DNA of 64,000 bases from Ochotona curzoniae (taxonomy: Eukaryota; Chordata; Mammalia; Lagomorpha; Ochotonidae). The notes under the pieces were generated by a model that did not search any database, had not been told where the DNA came from, and worked only from the letters and a program-made list of their open reading frames with translations. The translations under genes and the position numbers were made by a program. The stretch spans positions 13,342,918 to 13,406,917 of the forward strand of contig NW_024467101.1 in the NCBI RefSeq assembly GCF_017591425.1, given 5' to 3'. This document shows positions 49,469 through 60,000 of the stretch, one piece after another (position 1 is the first letter of the stretch; every line of letters starts with the position of its first letter).

Positions 49469-49934
49469 GGCTTACTTCTCTAAGTCTGGTGTTGGTGGTT
49501 TATATCTGTGTGTCCTCTTTGTCATGTAGTTCCCTTCACTCCCCATCCCCAGGTTCACTGCAAGTAAATACCCATGAGCACCAGGGTTGGGCCAGGCTGA
49601 GCCAGAAGCCCTAGCAAGGCCTACAGTGCAGTAGTGATGTCCTCCCAGGAGCAATGGCTGGAAGCTGTACCGCTGTTCCAGTGTCTGATCACTGCTAGGA
49701 AATAAGGCACAGTATTACAGTATCGGTGCTTGACAAAACAGCAATGTATTGTGGTACAACTGTTAGCGTTATAGGTGTTTGTAATAAGCGCAGCGTGTTG
49801 GATGTACTGCTAGGACATCGGGCCATACACCACGTTCAGTGTGCAGCTTAAACCCAGGGCTCATTTCTGATGTTTCCCATCTTTTGGGCTGGCTGGATAG
49901 CAATATTGGGAAGTTAGACCCAGGAGTCACTAAA

Positions 49935-50205
49935 AAAGCTAGATTTAAAGATTCGTTAAGTCAGATATAGACGAGAAAGGAAGATCTTCCATTGATTAAC
50001 TCCACTAGCAGCCACAATAGCCAGAGCTGAGCCTCCCCAGTCTCTCACGCCCATGCAGGGTCCCAAGACTTTGGACTGTTGCTTGACTAGACCCCAAGCA
50101 GGGAGCTGGATGGGAAGTGGGGTTACTGGGATTAGAACCAGCGCCTATATGGTATCGGCCAGTGCAAGGCAAGGACTTCAGCTGCTAGGCTACCGTGCCA
50201 ACCTG
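49935..50205 (-). mobile_element. CSINE, shortened tail
   Basis: TAAAGATTCGTTAAGTCAG to CTAGGCTACCGTGCCAACC. It has the usual GGGATTAGAACCAGCGCC. Confidence 0.8.
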
Positions 50206-50224
50206 AAGCTAAAATATACATATT

Positions 50225-50519
50225 AATTTTTAAAAACTTAAAATATTTACTTTTGTTGCAAAGTCAGATGTACAGAGAGGATGATTGTCCAGTAATTTAC
50301 TTCCCAAGTGACTGCAATGGCCAATGCTATGCAGATCAGGAGCCAGGAACTTCCTGCTGGTCTCCCTGCTTCGCCTGGGAAAGGAGAGGAGGAAGGATCC
50401 TACACCCGCATGGGAGACCTGGGAGAAGCTTCTGATCGGTCGTTGTGGCCACTTAGGGAGTGGACCAGAAGATCTCTGTCTTCTCTGTAGATCTGACTTT
50501 CCAATTAAAAAAAAAAAAA
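50225..50519. repeat. Fold-back pair of CSINE 3' halves
   Basis: 50225-50362 is the reversed 3' half (AAAGTCAGATGTACAGAGAG... to the middle) and 50363-50519 the forward 3' half (GCCTGGGAAAG... to CTGACTTTCC and an A tail). The two meet near the middle of the element, giving an imperfect palindrome with arms of about 130 bp. Confidence 0.8.
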
Positions 50520-50803
50520 ATTAAAAGGCACTGTAAGGGTTCCCTTTGGGGCCACCCTGGGCTGTGAGTTTTACCTCTCCAGCCCTCAACCTTGCAGCGG
50601 GAACCCCTCTGTCACAGGCCAGGCTTCTCCCGGCCACGGGATCCCCACCTCGTCCTCCCGCCACGGACCCGCGCACCCCTGGGGGACAAGACGCGGAAGG
50701 CACGGGGGTCTCCCAAGTGGGTCAGGGTCCGGCCAGAGCGGCGCAGTCCGCAGCCAGGATGTGTCCCCCCGTCCCACCCGGGCTGCGTCCCGCCCCGCGC
50801 AGG

Positions 50804-50950
50804 CTGTCCCTCGTCCCTCCCGCGGTGTCCTTCGTCCCTCCCTCGATGTCCCCCGTCCCGCCCGCGGTGTCCCCCGTCCCGCCCGCGGTGTCCCCCGTCC
50901 CTCCCGCGGTGTCCGCCGTCCCGCCCGCGGTGTCCGCCGTCCCGCCGGGG
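50804..50950. repeat. 21-bp minisatellite, 7 copies
   Basis: Seven consecutive 21-bp units of the form GTGTCCCCCGTCCCGCCCGC plus G, the first and last diverged, with a further degenerate unit near 50758-50782. Units differ mainly by C/T changes at fixed places. It lies about 110-260 bp upstream of the GCN1 ATG. Because 21 is a multiple of 3, every frame reads as a 7-residue repeat. Confidence 0.9.
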
Positions 50951-51061
50951 GCGCCACGCCTCGGTTCACACCCAGCCGGCTCGGCGACCTCGCACTGCCG
51001 CGCGGGCCCGGCGTTGACCCGGAAGCGCTGCGGAAGCGGTTCCGGAGTCAGCGGAGGCAGG

Positions 51062-51079
51062 ATGGCGGCCGACACGCAG
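51062..51079 (+). CDS. GCN1: GCN1 exon 1 coding part (six codons)
   Basis: Reads MAADTQ, then donor GTGAGG. The same six residues open human GCN1. A short first coding exon in a CpG island followed by a long intron (4.8 kb) matches the expected gene structure. Confidence 0.93.
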
Positions 51080-54000
51080 GTGAGGCGGGTGGCAGCGGGG
51101 GTCCGGGCGGTGGACGGCGACCCGGTGTGGACGGTGGTCGTCGGGTCCGAGCCTGTTCTCACCGGTCAGCCCAGGGGCTGCGGAGGGCGTGAGTCCGACC
51201 CGGCTCCCCTCACAGAGCCGTGCCTCAACGCACGAGCCCAGGCCCGGCTCGGCCGGAGCGGCGCTGACCGATGGACTGCCCGACCGTCCCCGGGCTCGAG
51301 GGTCCCGTGTCGGAGCTCCGTGCTTCCCCCGAGCCCTCGGGGAGCGAGCCCAGGGCCAGCGCCAGACCTTGCTTCAACTTTGAGTGTCCCGGCTCCGGTA
51401 GCTGCTGAGGGCCGCCTGGACTTGAGGGCCGCTTTTCGCCTGTAAAATGGGGGTTTGGGGTCTCCAGCGGGATGCAGTGCAGGGACTGCAGGGCCCCTTG
51501 AGTGTGACCACTTAGGAAGTGGAAAAGACACGTAATGACAGAGTAGTTGTGCACAAGGGCTGGGGTCCTCAGGAGCTGTGTTCGACTGAGCTGTAGAGCT
51601 GTAGTGTCCGGTGTGGTGTCCACGGCTGAGTGGCTAACTTAGCGCGGTCAGACTCCGCTCGTCCAGTTGCATTAGATCCCCCCATCCCGGGCAGTGGAGG
51701 ACTTTTCCATCCTCTCAGCAAGTTCCATGGGACACAGGTGTGAAAGCACATGATAGTATGTGAGATCAGCAGCGAGCGCTTCTGGAGGACCCTGGTGTGT
51801 GCTTGAGCCCCCGGGTCGGGGTCCAGGGTGTGAAGTTCTTTGATCCTTTGTGAGAAAACGGCAGCCAGCAGTCCCTGTGAGGACGGCTGGATGGATCGTG
51901 GGTTGTGTTTATGCATCGGCTTTGGTTGTCTCCTCTTGATCAAAACTAGTGAGGGCTGAAAGCGATTATCACACGTGGCCTGGGAAGAGGGGGAGCCGAG
52001 ACAGCTGTGTGTGTGTGTGTGTTTTCAAGAATCATTTATTTGAAAGAGTTAAAAGAGAGGGAGATGGACAAACACGCACAGACAGACACACAGACACATT
52101 CCCCAGACGGCCATGATAGCCGGGGCTGAGCCAGGCGGGAGCCAGGAGCTTCACGCTGGTCTCCCTTAGCAGGGAGATGGATGGAATTGGGACAGATGGT
52201 CGGCTCGCCTCAAGGCACAAGACCAGCGCTTTCCTGCCTTTAAACTGCCACAGCAAGGAAAGATGTGCCGTGAGCACTAACAAAGAATCAGCAGTGTAGT
52301 TCAAGAAACTGTTCCCCCAGCTGAAGTGCTTGTCCCCGGACGGAAGGTACTCAGCAATGGTTAAAAATAGGCTCACTGCAAAGCACAAGTTAACATGAAA
52401 CCTTAGAACCTGGGATGCAGAAGAGCCTAGAAGCGTCCAGGGCAAAAAGCCGGTTCTCATCCAGAGGCTCAAGACTCAGGACGGCTTTGAACTTGACCAA
52501 CTTGACAGCGCTGGAGAAAAGCTGAAGTCAAGGACACAGCTAGGAAATGTTCTGACTTGGAGGGCCTTCCCAAAGTTCAGCATGTGTGTCCTGAACGCAA
52601 AATGACATTTTCAGGGTAACAAACTGCACTCCAGCTGTGGAATCACCTGTCAGATGGGACATCATGGGCTGGCACGATGGCTCGGTTCACCTTCAAGCAC
52701 CGACATTCCATAACATGTGTCCTGGCTGCTCTACTTCTCAATCCAGTACCCTTCTAAATATCTGGGAAAGCAGCAGGGGATGGCCCAAAGCCTTGGGGCT
52801 CTGCACCCACGTGGGAAGAAGCTCCTGGCTTCAGATTAGCTCGGCTCTGGTCGTTGTGGCCATTTGGGGAGTGAATCAGCGGATGGGAGATCTTTCTATT
52901 TCCTTCTCTCTGTAAATCTGCCTTTCAAATTAAAAATAAATAAACAAAAAACAGATGGGGCAGTTTAGAAAACTGAAGAAACTTCCGGGCAGGTGGAATT
53001 TTATGGGGTACATTATTTGCCTCAGTGAGGGGAGATTGAAAGAAGAGCCAGAAGGTTGGGAATGGAACCCTTAATAACAACAGATGAAATGCGGGATTGT
53101 TGAGTGGGTAAAGATAATTATTAACTGCAGAGTAATAAAAACTGGATAGGAGAGGATACACAGTTTATTAACAAGATTAAATGTTACTTATAATGTGAAG
53201 TGACTACTGAACTAGCTCTTATTATGCAACTGGAAATTATACTGGGGGGTTGGGGAGGTATAGAATGAGGTTGGAGAAGGAAAGAGCTATGGGAGAAAGG
53301 AAGTAAAACTGAAAAACTGGGTCCTCACCTTGGATGTCCTGGGATCCCATAGGGATGTCGGTTTGTGTCCCGGCAGTTCCACTTCCCATCCAGCTCCCTA
53401 CTTATGACCAGGGAAGGCAGTGGAGGATGGCCCAAAGCCTTGGGACCCTGCACGGACAGGAGATCTTTCTGTCTCTCCTCTTTGTAAATTTGATCTACCT
53501 TTCCAATAAAAATAAACTAATCTTTGGGAAAAAAATGACAACTGAGAAACTATAAAGTATTGGCACAGATTGCCTGCATATTTGAAGATGTATTTATTAT
53601 TATTATTATTTTAAAGATGTATTTATTTTTATTGCAAAGTGAGATATTCAGAGAGGAGGAGAGAGAGAGAGAGAGGAAGATCTTCTGTCTGCTGGTTCAT
53701 TCCTCAAGTGACTGCAATGGCCGGAGCTGAACTGATCAGGAGCCAGGAGCTTCTTCCGGGTCTCCCACATGGGTGCAGGGTCCCAAGACTTTGGGCTGTC
53801 CTGAACTACTTTCCAAGGCCACAAGCAGGGCGCTGGATGGGAAGTGGGGCTGCCGGGATTAGAACCTATGCCTAAATGGGATCCTGGCACATTCAAGGCA
53901 AGGTCTTTAGCCGCTAGGGTACCGCGCCAAGCCCGGAATTTATATATTTCTTACTGAAAAGGCAGATTTATAGAGAAAAGGAGAGAGAAAGTGCAAGATC

Positions 54001-57000
54001 TATCCACTGGGTCACTCCTCAAATGGCTGTGACAGCAGAGTTGAGCCAGTCAGGAACCAGGAGCTTCTTTTGGGTCTCTCTTGCAGGTGCAGGGTCCCAA
54101 GGCTTTGAGCCATCCTCCACTGCCTTCCCAGGCTGTAAGGAGGGAGCTGGATGGGAAGTGGAGCAACTGGGATACCAAGTGGCGCCCATATGGGATGTCA
54201 GTGCTTGAAAGCATAGGATTAGCTAGTTGAGCCTTTGTGCCCGCTGCATCCAGTATATTTTCAGGATTTTTTACTTGAAAGGCAGAATGACAGGGAGAGA
54301 GAGCTTCATTCTCCACTTCACTCTTCCCCGTGCCTGCTCAGTCTAGATGGGCCAGGCCGAGACTGAGATGGACGCCTCATGCGGGTCCCATGGCAGCAGT
54401 CCCAGCGGCCTCATTCGCTGCTTCCCAGGTGTGTTAGCAGGCAGTTGGGTTGGAAGTGGAGGAGCCAGGATGTAAACCGGCACTTCATTATGGGAAGTGG
54501 GCATCCCGTGTGGTGGCCTAATACGTTCCACCACAACCGCTGCTGCCACCCTTGACTCTGAGGTGCTGCAAGGCCTGCCCATGACGTAGCCTGTGACGAA
54601 GGCCTGCCTGTGACGCAAATAACCCCAGAAAAAGAAAAGGCAGGTGCTGTGTGTTAGCTACAGGCACGCCCTGGTGCTGCTCCATCCACAGGCTGCCCGC
54701 TGTGTGGCCTGTGGCCCTGGGTCGTTTGTGCATCCCATTACAGGGGACTGTGACCGAGGCCCTCTAACATCGGTTTGTAGATCTGTCTGTTTTTGGGGTC
54801 GGTTGAGACCTGCAGATGCTGTGACTGTCAGTGCTCTTCTAGGCAGTGATGTTGCCTCCTGAGGCAGTTCCTTCACCTAGAAAGAGAGGGTATGGGTGCC
54901 TCCCTTGCCTGCTTGTGGGTGGCAGCAGGTGCCTCCCTTGCCTGCTTGTGGGTGGCAGCAGGTGACCTGTGCTTGAGCTAATTGTAACTGCTTTCTTACA
55001 TGCAGCATCTCATTTATGTGTCTTCGCTTACTTGAAAGAGTTAGAGAGTGTGAGGCCTTCCATCCCCTCATTCACTCCCCAGGAGGCTGTGGTGGCAGGA
55101 GCTGGGCCCCTCTGAAGTCATTAGCCACACCCAGGTGGGCACAGGCACTTTAGTATGGAGCTGGATTGAAAAAGGAGTGGCCAGGACCTGACCTGTCTTT
55201 AACCACTCTGCCACAGAGCCAACTCCCCACAGCATCTCATTTGATCTCCAAAGTAGTCACAGGAAGTACGGATGAAGAGGGGGAAAATCAGGGGGTGACC
55301 TCAGAGGCAGGTCGGGGATCCAGTCTCTACCTTTCCTCTTTTCCGCTGTGCGTATTCTCTGCTGCTGGGTTACCAGGGAGCCAGCATGAGTGGGGGAAGT
55401 GAGAGTGAAAGATACAATGGGAAGGAGCAGGCCCTCACTAGAGTTTGATTAGTTCTGCAAACGTGTTTTCTATCCCCAAGTTTTTTGCCTTTTACCTTCC
55501 CTTTTTCCACATTTAAATAAGACAGAAGGGCTGACTGATACCTCTAACGGGGTAATTTTGCCCCCCCCGCCAGGAGACATTTTGGTAATGCCTGGAGATA
55601 CTTTTGCTTGTCAAAATGGGAATGGGAGATAAGTGGGCTCCTGGCACAGTGCATAGAGACAGAGGGTGCTGCCACACAACTTTCTGTGTGTAAAATTAGC
55701 CTCTTAGAGCAAAAGGTGGCTTGAAAGGGCCAGTGTTTGAGAAGCCCTGTGTCGGAGCTGCTTGCAGGATTCTGCCCCCGTCCACTGCCGGACACGTACA
55801 CTGCCCGACACGTCCACCCACACATGCGCACGTATGCTTGCTCATTGCTTTGTCATCTAAGTGGTCAGTTTCTCTGTGGCTTTGATCTTCACAGGTTTCT
55901 GAGACACTGAAGCGCTTTGCGGGGAAGGTGACAACAGCCAGCGTGAAGGAGCGGAGAGAAATCCTTGGTGAACTGGGGAAGTGTGTTGCTGGAAAAGGTA
56001 CTTGCTTTCCTATCCATCTGAGAAAGAAAGCTGTGTTCTCGAGAACCGTGGTGCCCTCTTGTGCCCTCCCTGCACACTGTCTGCCTTCTGTATTCGCTGG
56101 CTGCTGTGCACCTTGGGACAGTTGAAACATTTGCCTTAGTGGAGCGTGTCCATTCAGGTGCCCAAGCTGTTTGCAGTGTGACTGTTTTGTTTGAAGATAC
56201 TTATTTTTTAAAATTAGTTATTTTTATTTGAAGGACAGAGTTACATAGAAAAGGAGAGAGAGCGCTTCCATCTGCCACTTTACTCCCCAGATAACTGCAG
56301 TTGCCACACTGAGCTCATCTGAAGCCAGGAGCTTCTGGGTCTCACACAAGGCTGCAGGGACCCAAGAATTTGAGTTATCTTCTGCTGCCTTCCTGACGCA
56401 TTAGCAGGGAGCTGAATCACAGCAGCTGGGACACAACTTGTACCCATATGGAATGCTGGCACCACAGATGGGGACTTAGCCTACTATGCTGTGGTGCTGG
56501 CTCCCTTGAGACTTTTTTTTCTTTTAAAGATTTAGTTGTTTGTTTGTTTTTTTTTTAATTGGAAAGTCAGATGTATAGAGAGGAGGAGAGACAGAAAGGA
56601 AGATCTTCCGTTGGTTGATTCGCTCCCCAAATGGCTATAACATCCGGTGCTGAGTTGATGCGAAGCCTGGAGTCTGAAACCTCTTCTGCACCTCCCATGT
56701 GGGCACAGGGTCCCAAGGTCCCAAGACCTTGGACCATCCTTTTCTGCTTTCCCAGGCCACAAGCAGGGAGCTGGATGGGAAGCGGGGCCGCCAGACAAAA
56801 ATCATCACCCAAATGGGACCCCAGCACATGCAAGGCGAGGACTTTAGCCACTAGGCTACCATGCCAGGAACTTCTCCCCACCCCGAGATTTAAAGAAGGT
56901 ACCAGCAATGAGTGATAATCCGGGTGCAGGAACATTTTCTTTTCTTTTTTTTAAGATTTATTTAACTTTGTAATTGGACAGTCAGATATACAGAGAGGAG

Positions 57001-60000
57001 GAGAGACAAGAAGGGCTTCCATCTGTTGATTCATTCCCCAGGTGGCCACAATGGCTGGAGTTGCACCGATTTGAAGCCAGGAGCCTGGTGCCTCTTCTGG
57101 GTCTCTCATGTGGGTACAGGGTCCCAAGAATTTGGCCCGTCCTCAACTGCTTTCTCAGGCCACAAGCAGGGAGCTGGATGGGAAGTGGGGCTGCCAGGAC
57201 ACGAATCGGTGCCCATATGGGATCTCTGTACTTGCAAGGCAAGGATTTTAGCTAGTAGGCTACTGTGCAGGGGACCCCCTGCTCGAGATTTCTAAAAAGT
57301 AACAGCAACAGATGATAATCTGGGTGCAGAAACATTTTCTTTGTGTGTTGAGATACCATTTTTCCTAATGAGTGTTCCAAGGAAGTCAACAAGATGATAA
57401 CAAGTGACTGACCAGTGAATGCAGCTCAAGACCAGTAGGTTTGGGAGGTGCTGTTTCCCAGTGCCCTCGATATTTTAGCTCACTGGGAGTTTCTCATCTG
57501 AAAGTCTGTTTGGGGTGTGCAGGGTACATTTCCTGAGGATTATCCCCCTGGCCCACTGGGTGTGCATTCATTGAATCTTGGTCTGTTACCTTGGTTTCCT
57601 CGTGGTGGGTTTGTTTTCACTCAGCTGCACTGGTTTCCTAAGCGGTCTCCTCACCAGCCCTTACCCTAACCTTCAGAGCCTGTTAGATGGGTTCTCAGCT
57701 CCACCGCAGCCACTGAGAAGCCGTGGGGGTGAGCTCTCTGTTCTAATAAAACCCACCATCTCTCAGCTTTCAGTTCTCCTTCCTGCTGCTTTTTTCCCCA
57801 CAATTATTTGTTAAAGTACTATGCAAATGAAGGAGTCGCTGTTTGTGAGCTTCTAAGGGCCTCTGCTGTGTATTTGTGCCTTAGTGTGTGAGTTTGTGGT
57901 TGCCTGAGAGGCCTTTGTGAGGGGTCGCCTTCTCAGCAGGGTTGTGGTAGGGTGCCAGCTGTGCACACCTGCCTACTCAGCAGGGTTGTGGTGGGGCGCC
58001 GGCTGTGCACACCTGCTGAGCCATAGTGGCTGAATGCTTCTCCTCCCTGCCCATTTTATGGAATAAAATGACTTGTATGGGTAAAATTTATAAATTACTC
58101 AAAACCTTTTGAGAATTTTACTCTTTAGTTCCTTGGAATTCTACATTCAGTAAATTGCATTTGTAAAGTGTTTTGGTCACCTTTGTTGTTCAATTTGGTC
58201 GTGGAAAGTTATCTGCCTCTTCCTGGAAATCCTTAACTCTCAACTTCTGGAGTCTAAGGAAGAGCTTATTGTTCATATTGCATATTAATAGCTGTTCTGG
58301 CTCCGTTTTGGTAGGGAGGAGCTAAGGAGGCGAGGTAACTGGAGGTGGTGTACCATGTTTCCAGCCAACTAAGCAATTGAGGACTTCCTCAGAGCGCTCT
58401 TGATCCTGGATGTGGTGGGTCCACAGGGCCCAGCCCGACTTGCATTGCTTTAGTTTCGTTCAGTTAACAGACACCCACCTGAAGCTCTGCTGTGCCAGGT
58501 GTGTTGCTAGAGTCTTATTTTGCCACCACTTTTTATCTTGGTGATTCTGTCCCAAATCTCTGAGATCAGGTCTGGCATAGTACTCATCACAAGCAGATTT
58601 TCATTAAATTGGTTTTTTCCTAAGTCATTTTTGTTGATGAGAGAGATTTTCCATTCTCTGGTGTACCCTCTAAAGGCTTGCACCTGCCAGGAACTGTCCA
58701 TGAACCATCTTCTGCAGCTTCTCAGGCATGTTGGTTGAAAGATAAATTGAAAATGGAGGTGGGAATTGCATGTCATAGTAACCCCTAGTACCACGATGCC
58801 TGTCTCTTAAGTTCTTTTTGTTCAACAATCTCTCTAATCTTTGGTTTCAGATCTGCCAGAGGGAGCAGTGAAAGGGCTGTGCAAGCTGTTCTGCTTGACT
58901 CTGCATCGGTACAGGTGAGTCCCAGTCAGGGGCCGAGTCTGGAGCACTTGTACAGAGCAGTGGTACAGGGTCGTGGCTGGAGCCAGGCCTCGAACCCAGA
59001 CCTCCTGGTTCTATATCCTAGCTGATCGCATCTTGGGCACGTCATTCTGTGCCTCTGTTATCGCCTCACACTTGTTGGTAGTAAGTGTGAAGGACCCTGC
59101 ACACTGCCTGCACATCTCACAAGCTTAGTTTGCATGTGCTGGCATCAGTCCTGTTTGTAAAAGCACAGGGTCCAGTTAGAGGCCCTTTATAAGTGCAGCT
59201 CTGGAAACACAGCTGCTACCCTTACACTCAGCGGCTTCTTTGTCCTTGTCAGCTGCTTTTGGGACTCGGGGAGGAGGTTGGATTCATCTAGACATTTTCT
59301 AAGCCCGCCAATCTTCTGTGACCATCCCCCTCCCCGCCCAGTGCAGTCAGTCTGGAACAATGTGTGGCTTAAGCAACCTGTTGCCTGCCTAAGTCCGCAT
59401 ACTTATCCTCCTTTGTTCCTCCCCCAGAGATGCAGCCTCTCGTCGGGCCCTGCAGGCAGCCATCCAGCAGTTGGCTGAGGCTCAGCCAGAGGCCACTGCT
59501 AAGAACCTCCTGCACTCCCTACAGTCTTCAGGCATTGGCTGCAAAACAGGAGTTCCCAGGTAAGAGGTATAGAGGGGCTGTGGCCCCTGGGGGACTGGGA
59601 GGGCCTCCCCAGGAGAAGCTGCTGCAGGTGAGCTTGCTGGGCAGGTGTGAGCATGCCCGACTTGTGGCCCTTCGTGCACCCAGGGCAAGGAGGAGCTGCA
59701 ATGGCCAGTTCTGTCCCTAGGGACGGGAAAGCCAGTGGAAGCCAGCAGGCACAGAACGGGGAAACCCTTCACACTTGTTTTTCTGTTTGTTAGTACCAAG
59801 AGATGGTAGTTTGGAGCCTGAGGCCTGAACTGCTTTTCCTGAGCTGTCGGGCGTGCTTTGTGGGAACGAGAATCAGAGTCTGTCCTGTTAGGTCAGAGGA
59901 GGGGCCTGCACAGCAGCCAGCGCTTTGGGGAGAGCATTTGTCCTATACGTAGACGCCACTGATCGGCACTCGTCCCTCTGTCCTTCCACAGTAAGAGCAG

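Larger units (their letters stand above)
49486..50530. other. RPLP0-GCN1 intergenic spacer
   Basis: About 1 kb. 49,490-49,934 is unique and AT-richer with no feature I recognise; two SINE blocks follow (49935-50205 and the fold-back 50225-50519). Confidence 0.7.
50530..51450 (+). promoter_or_regulatory. GCN1: GCN1 CpG island promoter region
   Basis: A sharp rise in G+C and CpG around the GCN1 start codon, with no TATA box near the ATG, fits a CpG-island housekeeping promoter. It contains the 21-bp minisatellite. The start site cannot be fixed from sequence; it probably lies in the 100 bases or so before 51062. Confidence 0.7.
51080..55894 (+). other. GCN1: GCN1 intron 1
   Basis: 4.8 kb rich in SINEs (eight listed between 52.0 and 55.2 kb), a TG run and a 33-bp duplication. 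51,450-52,005, 52,952-53,319 and 55,330-55,890 are unique and hold nothing I recognise; 52,241-52,666 likewise. Confidence 0.8.
55998..58850 (+). other. GCN1: GCN1 intron 2
   Basis: Holds three SINEs (56198-57276), a 400-bp tandem duplication and a 44-bp duplication. 57,350-57,930 and 58,020-58,850 are unique and AT-richer, with no coding signal I can support. Confidence 0.8.

Noticed and set aside
50722..51162. Minus-strand repeat protein (GGTGDTA repeats) over the minisatellite
   Set aside because: Any frame through a 21-bp repeat gives a 7-residue repeat; there is no independent coding evidence.
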